NCBI GenBank assembly: GCA_947649935.1
Contig: CANSTR010000003.1
Location: forward strand, 1 to 64,000
DNA: 64,000 nucleotides
Direction of reading: 5' to 3'
From: an uncultured Clostridia bacterium
Lineage (GTDB): Bacteria; Bacillota; Clostridia; TANB77; CAG-508
Shown here: piece after piece, positions 30,813-40,822 of the stretch
Position numbering within the stretch: the first letter of the stretch is position 1
How the letters are laid out: each line of letters opens with the position of its first letter
Notes under the pieces: generated by a model
What the model was told of the DNA's origin: nothing
The model's database searches: none
The model's input: only the letters and a program-made list of their open reading frames with translations
Translations under genes and position numbers: made by a program

Positions 30813-32129
30813 TTACAAACTTTCCAATAGCGCATCTGAAATCGCAATCACATATTGCTCCATTTGCGTTTTGATGATTTCTAAATCATTTTTGATATAC
30901 CCCATTTCAATCTGGTAACATTCAATTCCTTGATTAGAACGGTAATACTGATTTGCCGCATACGCTGTATTTCGCCCATCTACATAGGCATTTGTTGCAA
31001 TGCCTCCGACTTCGCGAATGGTATACAAATATGGCGTATCTAGCGTGATATTGTAAGGCGCATACCCTTTTTTATTGGCCGTGCTCGTATAATCATTAAT
31101 CACACTTTGCGTAAAATTTCGCACATAAACCCCCTCGCCCTTTTTGAACGAATTGTTATTCGAGTATTCTAAATCCGTATAGGTCACGATTTTATTTGCC
31201 ATATTTTGCACCAATTCCAAATTGGATTTGCAGGGACTATAGATTTCCAAACCGCGCAAACCTTTATTTCCATTGTTGATGTGAAACGAAATCATCTGTT
31301 TTGCTTTGGTGCTACAAGCCGTGGTAATTCTGCCGTTGGCATCATACATGTTTGTCGCCGTATATTCTGCCGAATTGCTGTCATCTCGCGTTAGCTTGAC
31401 TTTTAAGCCATTTGCCTCCAAACGTTCTTGCAATGCTTTCGCATAGCGAAGTGTGATATCTGCTTCTGTGTCGCTTCCTGCTTTTTCGCCAACATCTTTT
31501 CCACCGTGACCGGCGTCAATCACAATGTCATAAACATTTTCTGGCTTTTGGGCATTTTCCACATTCAATCTTAAATATGCCAAACTCTGCTCTTTCTGCG
31601 CTTTTTCCTGAAAACAAATTTGCACTTTTTTATTTTGATTTTCTTTGGTCATTGTATCATATTCGATACCTTCAAATTCCGAGCCATTGCTTAACGAATA
31701 ATACTTCGGATTCACACTATTATTTAACTTGAGCCTCACTAAAACAATATATTCGCCCACGTCTAAATCGTCCAAAATACAGCCATCGTTGATTTGCTCA
31801 GTGGTTGTGACCATCAAATTTCCTTCTGAAAACGTGCCAGTTAGCGGATACGTTTTTTCGAACCCATCACCATTGGTAAGATACAATTTGACACTTTCAA
31901 AATTATCTTTGGAAACATTCGGCAAAGTTCCCGAAAAATTCAACGCTTTTCCATACGTAAAAATTTGCGTTGCTTGCACTTGTTTCGTCTGAATCGTTTC
32001 CAAAACGCCATCCAATTTCGATTGTTTCTCATCGCTTTTTCCCTGGGAAGAAATCGAAAAATAAACACCAACTGCTAATCCAATCACCACAAATAACAAC
32101 ATAATAAAAGTCAGAAGTTTCTTAAACAT
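30813..32129 (-). CDS. N-acetylmuramoyl-L-alanine amidase
   Basis: DIVIDAGHGGKDVGEKAGSDTEADITLRYAKAL. Confidence 0.9.
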   Translation of the reverse strand: MFKKLLTFIMLLFVVIGLAVGVYFSISSQGKSDEKQSKLDGVLETIQTKQVQATQIFTYGKALNFSGTLPNVSKDNFESVKLYLTNGDGFEKTYPLTGTFSEGNLMVTTTEQINDGCILDDLDVGEYIVLVRLKLNNSVNPKYYSLSNGSEFEGIEYDTMTKENQNKKVQICFQEKAQKEQSLAYLRLNVENAQKPENVYDIVIDAGHGGKDVGEKAGSDTEADITLRYAKALQERLEANGLKVKLTRDDSNSAEYTATNMYDANGRITTACSTKAKQMISFHINNGNKGLRGLEIYSPCKSNLELVQNMANKIVTYTDLEYSNNNSFKKGEGVYVRNFTQSVINDYTSTANKKGYAPYNITLDTPYLYTIREVGGIATNAYVDGRNTAYAANQYYRSNQGIECYQIEMGYIKNDLEIIKTQMEQYVIAISDALLESL

Positions 32130-32180
32130 CGTTTTTTCCTTCCTTCTCATATTTTTTATATTATATCGAAATTTGTTAGA

Positions 32181-33479
32181 TTAGTCAACTATTTTCCCAA
32201 TTAAATCATAGCCTTTGACGCCTGTAATTTGGCATTTGGCAAAAACATTTTCTTGCGCTGACGCGTTTTTGATATAAATGACGCCATCTTCGTCTGGAAT
32301 ATCCATATAACTTCTGGCAATCATCGTATTTCCTAAAACGCTGTCAATCAGCACCTCGTATGTCTTTCCTACTTTTGCTTCCAGCTTCGATTTCGCGATT
32401 TTTTCTTGCTCACGCATCAAGCAATTCCAACGTTTTTGCTTGGTTTTATAATGCACTTGGTTGGGCAATTTCGCAGCTGGCGTTCCTTCTTCCTTTGAAT
32501 AACGAAATGCCCCCAGCTTATCAAATTTTGCTCTTTTGACAAATCCGTATAACTCCTCAAAATCTTCTTCTGTTTCCCCTGGGAAACCAACAATCATGGT
32601 AGTGCGAATGATGACATCTGGAATTTCTCTTCTTAATTTTTCAATCAACTTTTCAATGGATTTGGCATCGCTTTTGCGATTCATTTTTTTCAAAATTTTA
32701 TCGGAAAAATGTTGCAATGGAATATCAAAATAATGACAAATTCTTTCGTTGTTTTTTACCACTTCAATCAATTCATCTGTAATGCTTTCTGGATACGCAT
32801 ACAAAAAACGAATCCACTTAATTTTATCTATCTCGCAAAGTTTTTGCAAAAGCTCTGCCAGTTTCAATTCTCCATACAAATCCAAACCGTATTTCGTCGT
32901 ATCTTGCGCAATCACAATCATTTCTTGATAACCCAAATCAGCCAATCTTTTGGCTTCTTCTAAAATTTCTTCCATCGGACGACTGATATAAGGTCCTCGA
33001 ATAGAAGGAATGGCGCAATAGGTGCAATGATTGCTACATCCTTCTGCAATTTTCAAATAGGTTGTTGTGTTTCCTGTGGCAATGCATCTTTCCATGTAAT
33101 CCAAGGTATTTGCAGACTTTGTTTCTCCCACAAGCAATGTTTCAACTTGATTCCATAAGGTATCATATTGGTCAGGCGATACAAACAAATCCACTTCTGG
33201 CAAGGCTTTTTCAAGCTCTTTTTGATAACGTTTCACCAAACAACCCGTCACAATCAGATATTGACATTTTCCATTTTCCTTGTATTCCGCCATTTCCAAA
33301 ATGGTGTTGATTGCCTCTTCTTTGGCGGTTTCAATAAAGCCGCATGTGTTAATCAAAATGATGTCTGCATCGCTCGGATGATTGATAATTTCAAATTTCT
33401 GTTTTTTGAATTTTCCAATCATCATTTCTGTATCCACCAAATTTTTGCTACAACCTAATGAGACAAAACCTACTTTCAT
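32181..33479 (-). CDS. rimO: Ribosomal protein S12 methylthiotransferase RimO
   Basis: MKVGFVSLGCSKNLVDTEMMIG; radical SAM CSNHCTYCAIP. Confidence 0.93.
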   Translation of the reverse strand: MKVGFVSLGCSKNLVDTEMMIGKFKKQKFEIINHPSDADIILINTCGFIETAKEEAINTILEMAEYKENGKCQYLIVTGCLVKRYQKELEKALPEVDLFVSPDQYDTLWNQVETLLVGETKSANTLDYMERCIATGNTTTYLKIAEGCSNHCTYCAIPSIRGPYISRPMEEILEEAKRLADLGYQEMIVIAQDTTKYGLDLYGELKLAELLQKLCEIDKIKWIRFLYAYPESITDELIEVVKNNERICHYFDIPLQHFSDKILKKMNRKSDAKSIEKLIEKLRREIPDVIIRTTMIVGFPGETEEDFEELYGFVKRAKFDKLGAFRYSKEEGTPAAKLPNQVHYKTKQKRWNCLMREQEKIAKSKLEAKVGKTYEVLIDSVLGNTMIARSYMDIPDEDGVIYIKNASAQENVFAKCQITGVKGYDLIGKIVD

Positions 33480-33508
33480 ATTTTTCTCCTTTTTTACATT
33501 TTATGATT

Positions 33509-33538
33509 GTAAGGGCACGGTGCACCGTGCCCCTACGG
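33509..33538. repeat. Dispersed hairpin GTAAGGGCACGGTGCACCGTGCCCCTACGG
   Basis: Near-perfect inverted repeat. Confidence 0.85.
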
Positions 33539-33561
33539 ATTGCATATTTTTTTTGGGGCAA

Positions 33562-33590
33562 CAGGGCAAGGGTGGAACCTTGCCCCTACA
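33562..33590. repeat. Dispersed hairpin AGGGCAAGGGTGGAACCTTGCCCCTACA
   Basis: Inverted repeat of the GGGTGGAACC subtype, in tandem with the previous one. Confidence 0.85.
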
Positions 33591-33599
33591 TTTCATTTT

Positions 33600-34157
33600 T
33601 CAATTAAATTTATTCATGGCGGAATCGATGCCGTTTTTTAATAATTCCACAATGGCTTTTTTCGCTTTTTCGATTCCGTCTGCTAACAGCGTTTTTTCTT
33701 CTTCTGGGATGGCGCCTATCACGTATTCAATTACATTTTCTTCGTCATTTGGCTTGCCAATTCCGATACGAACGCGTGGAAAATTTTCACTATTTAAAAA
33801 ATGCGTCACTGATTTGATGCCATTGTGACTGCCTGGTGAGCCACTTTTGCGAATGCGAATTTTGCTTGGTTCAATGTCCATATCATCATAAATCACAACA
33901 ACATGGTCTAGGTCTATTTTGTAAAAATTCACAAATTCAATGACTGCCTCGCCACTCGCATTCATGAAAGTTTGTGGCTTTACCAAAATGACTTTTTCGC
34001 CTTCTATAACGGCTGTTTCGTACTCACTATTGAATTTTTTTCTTGCCATTTCTAGTCCATACTCTTTCGCCAATTTGTTAATGACATGAAATCCCATATT
34101 ATGCCTTGTGTTATCATAATCTGCTTCTGGGTTTCCCAAACCTACGATTAAATACAT
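33600..34157 (-). CDS. pth: Peptidyl-tRNA hydrolase
   Basis: LIVGLGNPEADYDNTRHNMGFHVINKL. Confidence 0.95.
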   Translation of the reverse strand: MYLIVGLGNPEADYDNTRHNMGFHVINKLAKEYGLEMARKKFNSEYETAVIEGEKVILVKPQTFMNASGEAVIEFVNFYKIDLDHVVVIYDDMDIEPSKIRIRKSGSPGSHNGIKSVTHFLNSENFPRVRIGIGKPNDEENVIEYVIGAIPEEEKTLLADGIEKAKKAIVELLKNGIDSAMNKFN

Positions 34158-34281
34158 GCTTTTTCCTCCGTTTTCTTATTTTTAAAGGGCTGTAAAAAAC
34201 TAAAAGCGTGAGAAATTTTGGCTTTGCCAAAATTTCGCTCGCTCTTTTTTATGATTTTCATCATTTTTTACAGCACTTTTC

Positions 34282-35325
34282 TTAAAATTCATGATAACGA
34301 TATCCGCAACTGCGTAGCAATCGATTCATAATGGCTATGCCCAAACCTCTTTTTTCAACGCCTTCGATTAAAATGATTTGCCCGCCTAATTCGTCCGCCT
34401 TTCGCAATGCAGAATACAGATTTTTCGCAACTTCTTCTAAATTATTTTTGCTTCCTAAACTAATAAATCGATGCTTGGAAACAACAATATTATTTTTATG
34501 CTCCTCAAAACCCAATATGACCACATCGCCTTTATAATATTTCACCATTCGATTGAGCTCGAAAATCAGCGTTCCGTCCACTTTGGAATAAATTAATTCT
34601 GCGGGCGTTTTAGGGGCATAATGTTTGTGTTTAACACCTGGACTTTCTACTTTTTCGTTTTCACTGACTGGCTCAAAAATGCCATTGGAAAATTTCACGC
34701 ATCCAGCCACATCTCTAATTTCTTCTGGCGTGATTTTGCCTGGTCGTAAAATATGTGGCACTTCTTCAATGACTCTTACAACCGTGGATTCTAAGCCAAT
34801 TTGCGTTTCTCCGCCATCTACAATCGCCGAAACTTTTCCCTCCAATTCTTGACGAATATCTTCCACCGCCGTTCCACTTGGTCGCCCAGAAATGTTCGCA
34901 CTTGGAGCCGCAATTGGAACGCCGGAAAACGTGATAATTCCTCTAGCAATTACATTGTCTGGCATACGCACTGCGACTGTTGGCAAACCACCTGATACAA
35001 TATCTGGAATTTTATCTGTTTTATTCAAAATTAACGTAAACGGGCCTGGCATAAAAGCATCAATTAGTTTTTGCTCTACCTCCGTTACTTCTCTTGCAAT
35101 TTCACTAATCGTTTTTTTGTCAGAAATATGAACGATTACTGGATTATCGGAAGGTCTTCCTTTTGCCATAAAAATTTTTCCAATTGCTTTTTCGTCATAC
35201 GCATTGGCGCCAATTCCGTAAACGGTTTCTGTAGGAAATATAACGATTTCGCCGTTTTTGATTAAATTACATACAATTTTTAATTCATCTGTATTCGTAG
35301 TTTGTTTCCAGTTATAATACATCAT
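34282..35325 (-). CDS. L-threonylcarbamoyladenylate synthase (Sua5/YwlC type)
   Basis: GEIVIFPTETVYGIGANAYDEKA...KGRPSDNPVIVHI; C-terminal Sua5 domain. Confidence 0.93.
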   Translation of the reverse strand: MMYYNWKQTTNTDELKIVCNLIKNGEIVIFPTETVYGIGANAYDEKAIGKIFMAKGRPSDNPVIVHISDKKTISEIAREVTEVEQKLIDAFMPGPFTLILNKTDKIPDIVSGGLPTVAVRMPDNVIARGIITFSGVPIAAPSANISGRPSGTAVEDIRQELEGKVSAIVDGGETQIGLESTVVRVIEEVPHILRPGKITPEEIRDVAGCVKFSNGIFEPVSENEKVESPGVKHKHYAPKTPAELIYSKVDGTLIFELNRMVKYYKGDVVILGFEEHKNNIVVSKHRFISLGSKNNLEEVAKNLYSALRKADELGGQIILIEGVEKRGLGIAIMNRLLRSCGYRYHEF

Positions 35326-35391
35326 TTTTTACCTCGTAAAGCGTATTATATCACATTTGGAACCATTATGTCAATTTTTCTGCCAAGAAAT

Positions 35392-36435
35392 TTACACAAT
35401 TTGAATTTCTTTCTTGCCTTCTACGACTTCTCCGATTAAATAGGCTTCTTCTCCGCAATCTCTCAAGATTTGAAGCGATTTTTCTACTTCGTTTTCTGGC
35501 ACAATGATTGCCATTCCGATTCCCATGTTGAATGTGTTGTACATATCATGTGTCGGAATATCGCCTATTTTTTGAATTAATTGGAAAATGGCAGGCACTT
35601 TGTAAGCATCCGATTGGATACGCAACGCCACTTTTTCATTTAACATACGTGGCATGTTTTCATAAAATCCACCACCTGTGATGTGCGAAATCCCTTTGAC
35701 ATGGACTTTAGAAATTAATTCTAACGCTGGTTTTACGTAAATTTTGGTTGGTGTCAACAAACATTCGCCTAAACTCATGCCCAATTCTCCTTGGTATTGA
35801 TTTAAAGCATTTTCGTCTGTACCAATGCGAAATAATTTACGAATTAAGGAAAATCCGTTAGAATGAACGCCACTAGACGCTAATCCAATGACTTTGTCGC
35901 CAACTTCAATTGTGCTACTATCTATCATTTTCGCTTTGTCGACCATGCCGACTGCAAATCCTGCCAAATCGTATTCGTTTTCTGCATACATGCCTGGCAT
36001 TTCGGCTGTTTCTCCGCCAATTAAGGCGCAACCTGCTTGTTTGCAACCATTTGCAATGCCACTTACAATATCTGCAACCATTTCAGGAATGTTTTTCCAA
36101 AGCGACATATAGTCCAAGAAAAACAATGGTTTTGCGCCACAACACACGATGTCGTTAACACACATAGCGACACAATCTTGTCCGATGGTGTTATGCTGAT
36201 TCATTAAAAAAGCCAATTTTAGCTTGGTTCCGACGCCATCTGTTCCGGATACAAAAATAGGTTCTTTGATGCCCGTTAAATTCGGAGCAAAAAGTCCACC
36301 AAAACCGCCAATATCGCCAACAACGCCTTCATTATATGTACTTTGAATGGATTTTTTCATCAATTCTACTGACTTGTAACCAGCCGTCACATCAACCCCC
36401 GCGTTTTTATAACTCTCACTAAAACTTTTCTCCAT
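35392..36435 (-). CDS. purM: Phosphoribosylformylglycinamidine cyclo-ligase
   Basis: SYKNAGVDVTAGYKSVELMK, GTDGVGTKLKLAF, IGGETAEMPGMY. Confidence 0.94.
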   Translation of the reverse strand: MEKSFSESYKNAGVDVTAGYKSVELMKKSIQSTYNEGVVGDIGGFGGLFAPNLTGIKEPIFVSGTDGVGTKLKLAFLMNQHNTIGQDCVAMCVNDIVCCGAKPLFFLDYMSLWKNIPEMVADIVSGIANGCKQAGCALIGGETAEMPGMYAENEYDLAGFAVGMVDKAKMIDSSTIEVGDKVIGLASSGVHSNGFSLIRKLFRIGTDENALNQYQGELGMSLGECLLTPTKIYVKPALELISKVHVKGISHITGGGFYENMPRMLNEKVALRIQSDAYKVPAIFQLIQKIGDIPTHDMYNTFNMGIGMAIIVPENEVEKSLQILRDCGEEAYLIGEVVEGKKEIQIV

Positions 36436-36496
36436 AAAAGTTCCCTCCTTTTTTGATATATCTATTATAGTATAACTTTGGAAAAATAGCAATACT

Positions 36497-37183
36497 TTAT
36501 CGTTTCATTTTCTTTAAAATTTCCTTTTGCTGACTGTCGATGCGATACGACTCACGCATCTTCTGCAAAGCTTTATTGAACGTAAAATCATCCAAATGAT
36601 TTTGACCTTTCAAATAAGCCATTGCTTTTTCGTTGAATTTAATCCCGATTTCTGCCAAGCACCACGCGGTCGCCATTTTCACATAATACCCTTCGTGTGA
36701 AATTTGGTCCAGCTTTTCTAAAACTTGGTCAACAGACTCATCTGTAATGTAATAATCCAGCATCATGATGACCGCAAAACGTACCTCAAATTCCTCTTTT
36801 GAATCCAAATATGGCAGAATAAAATTCCACACTTTTTCCAAATCGTTTGGTTTGATTTTTAATGTCGGACAAAACGTATCACAAATCGCCCAACTATCGA
36901 TTTTGGGCACAAACTTTTTGGTTAATTCCAACTTTTCATCCATATTTATTTTGCTATAAGCAATCACAAATCCTTGCAACATCACTTCTTCAAAACAGTC
37001 ATCATCCGCCTGTTTTAAAAATTCTTGTAAATCATATTCTTTGACAATTTTCTGCGCCAATTTTCGAAGCTGCGGCACACGAATTCCCAGCATTTTTTTC
37101 TCCGTATCTGGACATAATTTTTGATTGAATGCGCCATATTTTTCATCTGCTAGATTTTGTAATTCTTTTCTGATTTTTTTCAT
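36497..37183 (-). CDS. DNA alkylation repair (AlkD-like) protein
   Basis: LGIRVPQLRKLAQKI...VRFAVIMMLDYYI...MATAWCLAEI. Confidence 0.85.
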   Translation of the reverse strand: MKKIRKELQNLADEKYGAFNQKLCPDTEKKMLGIRVPQLRKLAQKIVKEYDLQEFLKQADDDCFEEVMLQGFVIAYSKINMDEKLELTKKFVPKIDSWAICDTFCPTLKIKPNDLEKVWNFILPYLDSKEEFEVRFAVIMMLDYYITDESVDQVLEKLDQISHEGYYVKMATAWCLAEIGIKFNEKAMAYLKGQNHLDDFTFNKALQKMRESYRIDSQQKEILKKMKR

Positions 37184-37186
37184 AAT

Positions 37187-37669
37187 TTACTCCTTCATTT
37201 TTCGCAAAATTTCCTCTAAACTTTTCTCATTTTTGTTACGAAATTCGATAATTTTTCCTAAATTAATTTGGTGATTTTCTTTCGTATCATTCTCTTTTTT
37301 TAAAACATCATAATCCATGTTTTCTTCCTTTTCATATTCGCTTTTATAAAGCGGATTATAACAACTTAGTTCATGAGCTGGATGTCTTTCATCGCTTAAA
37401 TCTCTTTTTACAATTCTTTCCCAATTTTCATCAAAATTTTCTACCATTGCATTAATCGTGATAGCATCATATTGATACTTTTTTGAAAATTTTTCAAATA
37501 CACTTTTCCATTTCAAATCAAACGGATACTCTATGATAATATTTTCATCCTTACGCCTCATACTTTCTTCTAATAGATTCGTAAAAAATTGATTGGATAA
37601 TTGATTTAAATTTGCTAAAGTCGTTTTTCCGGAGCCAGCTATGCCCGTAATAATGATTAATTTATTCAT
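37187..37669 (-). CDS. P-loop ATP-binding protein
   Basis: LIIITGIAGSGKTTLANL. Confidence 0.7.
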   Translation of the reverse strand: MNKLIIITGIAGSGKTTLANLNQLSNQFFTNLLEESMRRKDENIIIEYPFDLKWKSVFEKFSKKYQYDAITINAMVENFDENWERIVKRDLSDERHPAHELSCYNPLYKSEYEKEENMDYDVLKKENDTKENHQINLGKIIEFRNKNEKSLEEILRKMKE

Positions 37670-37740
37670 ATTCTTCCTCTCTTTTCATGAACTAAAATAA
37701 TTTCTTCATTTGACTCTTTTTTTGGTGGACGCCTTCGTCG

Positions 37741-39033
37741 TTAATCCGCAGTTTCTTCTCCTTCTTTTTCTACAAATTCAATATCCTCTTTTCGATACTG
37801 TTCTGGTCTCAAACCAAACCTTGTTCGCATGTAATCTAGTATCAAAATCAGAATGGCAAGTGAAGCTAAACTGACAACTAAAATCGCATTTTGGATGCTG
37901 ATTACATTTAGCAATAATCCGCCTAAAATTGACATGATACTTGCCGTGATTCCTCCAATCAATTCATAAGTAAATGTAATTTTATTTCGCATTTCTGGCT
38001 GGCTAAAATTCTTCAAATATTTGTATTCTAAAATGTACCAAATCGATGTCACCATTTTTGCCAAACAATACATCAACAATATCATCGGAATGATGGCATT
38101 TCCTGTCAATTTTGTCACACAAAGACCTATCACCAAGTAACTTCCGATATACAACATCGACAAAAAAGTTAAGACCCTATTTTTGAATTTCTTTTCTAAG
38201 GCAGGAATCAAATTAACAGACAATCCGCCAATAAAAGTTAAAATAGCAAAAATCATCGAAAATTGCTCTTCTGGAATGCCAATATCAGTTAACAAATCAC
38301 CTTTGTAAGTATCAAAAATAGAAATGATTCCATAGAAAACCGCACCAAATAAAATGTACGATTTCATCCTTCTGGAATGCACAATAAATTTCATCGATAC
38401 TTTTAAATCATGCTTGTATTCACCCAAAAATTTTCGCAAATTTTTTTGCTCTTTTTGGAGCGGATAAATTTCTTTAAAAAACAAAGAAATTAGCAGTGAA
38501 ATAACCGTAAATCCTAAGCAAATATACATCGGCAAATAATTGTTGATGACAAACAAATACCCCGCTACCAAAGAAGCAATTCCGTCCAAAATATAATACC
38601 AACTTCCACCTTTGGCATCTAGTTTGGTATATAAGCCATCACCACCGTGCGTTGCAACGGAATCGTATAGCAAATTGGACTCCGAAATGGCTTTCATAAT
38701 ATAACCTAATGCCGCTATCAAATTGGAAAGAATGACACTCATAGCGCCTGGCATAACAATTAATATCACCATACTAATAACAACCAGCAAGTTTCCCCAA
38801 ATGATACTTTTTCGTTTTCCAATGGCATCGCAAATTGCAATTCCTGGAATATTCATCACCACTTTAAACACAATATATAATCCATTGATTGTCAAAATTT
38901 CTGCTGCGGTTAGGCCTTTTGTTAATGTATAAAACAAAAATTCAATGGAATAATAAAATAACAAATCCCAGGAAAACATTTTGTAAATTGGGTATAATTT
39001 TGCATTTCTACGTCTGGATTGATTTAGATTCAT
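37741..39033 (-). CDS. MFS transporter
   Basis: Multi-TM, MFS-like; SD before MNLNQSRRR. Confidence 0.8.
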   Translation of the reverse strand: MNLNQSRRRNAKLYPIYKMFSWDLLFYYSIEFLFYTLTKGLTAAEILTINGLYIVFKVVMNIPGIAICDAIGKRKSIIWGNLLVVISMVILIVMPGAMSVILSNLIAALGYIMKAISESNLLYDSVATHGGDGLYTKLDAKGGSWYYILDGIASLVAGYLFVINNYLPMYICLGFTVISLLISLFFKEIYPLQKEQKNLRKFLGEYKHDLKVSMKFIVHSRRMKSYILFGAVFYGIISIFDTYKGDLLTDIGIPEEQFSMIFAILTFIGGLSVNLIPALEKKFKNRVLTFLSMLYIGSYLVIGLCVTKLTGNAIIPMILLMYCLAKMVTSIWYILEYKYLKNFSQPEMRNKITFTYELIGGITASIMSILGGLLLNVISIQNAILVVSLASLAILILILDYMRTRFGLRPEQYRKEDIEFVEKEGEETAD

Positions 39034-39053
39034 TTTGGTCTCCTTTCGGTTTT

Positions 39054-39132
39054 GGGTAGGCAAGGGTGGAACCTTTTTTTCCATCATTTTATATCATGTT
39101 TTTGGGTGGGCACGGTGCCCCGTACCCCTACG
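39054..39132. repeat. Two dispersed hairpins: decayed GGGTAGGCAAGGGTGGAACC and intact GGGTGGGCACGGTGCCCCGTACCCCTACG
   Basis: Inverted repeats; the second abuts stop codon 39134. Confidence 0.75.
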
Positions 39133-39133
39133 A

Positions 39134-40822
39134 TTACGCATGGATTAATTTGTAATATTCGCCCTGTTGCTCTAATAAATTTTCATGATTTCCTTGCTCG
39201 ATGATTTTGCCATCTTGCAAATAAATAATTTTGTCACAATCTTTAATGGTAGACAAACGGTGGGCAATAATCAAACTAATTTTGCCTTTGGTAATTTCTC
39301 GAATCGCATTTTGGACAAGCATCTCAGACTTATCACTAAGGGATGCCGTCGCCTCATCCAAAATCAGAATATCCGGATTTTGCACCATGACTCTTGCAAA
39401 ATTAATCATCTGCTTTTCGCCATTAGAAAACAGGTCTGTTTCGCTGTCAATCACGGTGTCGTAACCATTTTCAAACTGTCTGATTTTCTCATGCAAATTT
39501 AATTTCTGGCAAATTTCGATTATTTTTTCTCGCGCAATATTTTTCTTCGCTATATTAATATTTTCCAAAATCGTTCCTTCAAAAATCACGACTTTTTGCA
39601 AAATATAACCAATTTTATCACGCAAACTTTGGATGCTAAAATCCTGATAATTCTGCCCATTGATTAGAATTTCGCCTTGCTCCAACTCATAAAAACGGCA
39701 AAGCAGATTCACCAAACTCGTTTTGCCACTTCCTGTTCTACCAATTAGCGCCACCTTTTCATTTTGGTTTACTTCGAGCGAGATTCCGCTTAGCACTTTT
39801 TGATTTTTATCATACGAAAAATGAATATCTCTAAATACAACATTTTCCACTTTGGAAAGCGTCTTTCCTGCCTCAATTTCTTCCTCCGCTTTTTCCAAAA
39901 CCGCCAACACTTTTTGGTACGAAATCTCGCTCACATTGCGATACTGAAAACCTTCAATCACCCATTTCGCATAACATTCTGGCGACGAAATATAACGCGC
40001 CAAAACAATCAAAGTTCCATAAGAGGCAATTCCTTGCAACACACTAACGCCACTCAGCACAATTGTTACCACCAAAACAAACGAAACAATGTAATCATAA
40101 AAACAGGTATACATGCGAATATTTTTCTCTAGTTTTTCAACTGCCTTTTCATAATTTTTGAGCAACTTTTTCAATTCTGCCATTCTTTGTGCTTGCACTT
40201 CCAAAGCTTTAACAGTTTCAAAACCATTGATTTGCTCATTGGAAAATCCCAAAATCTCACTATTGATTTTTCTCTTTTGCTCCGTAAATTGTAGTGACTT
40301 TTTCTGAAATACAAAAGCAACCACAAAACCAATGCCATAAATCACCATCGCAACCAGAATAATCGGAACATTCAAATACAGCAAAACAGCCAATGTGCCA
40401 ATTAACCTTAGCAAGCCTCTTGTGTAGCTTCGGTCAATCCCCCAATCCCAATATTTTCCCATTTCTTTGGTGTCATTTAACATATTTTCCAAAACATTGC
40501 CAGCATTCAAATGGTCAATTTCGCTTTGTTGCATGTTTTGTAATTTGACAAATATTTTTTCGCGATAATCTGCTTCCACATTTTTTTGCAAATCCGTTTC
40601 TGCAAAATCTTCCCAAAAATTAACCACTGCTCTAAACAGATTGACAACAACATAAATTACGCCCAGTTTGACGATTAATTTTATATCACCACTCGGAACT
40701 GCATATTCCACCATAATAATCATAAACGTGATAAACAGAACAATTGCAATCGTTGTAACCGTACTTCCCATAGCAGCATTAATCGCCATTTTTCGATAAC
40801 GGCTCCAAATTTCTCTAAACAT
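39134..40822 (-). CDS. ABC exporter ATPase/permease
   Basis: GRTGSGKTSLVNLL; DILILDEATASLSD. Confidence 0.92.
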   Translation of the reverse strand: MFREIWSRYRKMAINAAMGSTVTTIAIVLFITFMIIMVEYAVPSGDIKLIVKLGVIYVVVNLFRAVVNFWEDFAETDLQKNVEADYREKIFVKLQNMQQSEIDHLNAGNVLENMLNDTKEMGKYWDWGIDRSYTRGLLRLIGTLAVLLYLNVPIILVAMVIYGIGFVVAFVFQKKSLQFTEQKRKINSEILGFSNEQINGFETVKALEVQAQRMAELKKLLKNYEKAVEKLEKNIRMYTCFYDYIVSFVLVVTIVLSGVSVLQGIASYGTLIVLARYISSPECYAKWVIEGFQYRNVSEISYQKVLAVLEKAEEEIEAGKTLSKVENVVFRDIHFSYDKNQKVLSGISLEVNQNEKVALIGRTGSGKTSLVNLLCRFYELEQGEILINGQNYQDFSIQSLRDKIGYILQKVVIFEGTILENINIAKKNIAREKIIEICQKLNLHEKIRQFENGYDTVIDSETDLFSNGEKQMINFARVMVQNPDILILDEATASLSDKSEMLVQNAIREITKGKISLIIAHRLSTIKDCDKIIYLQDGKIIEQGNHENLLEQQGEYYKLIHA

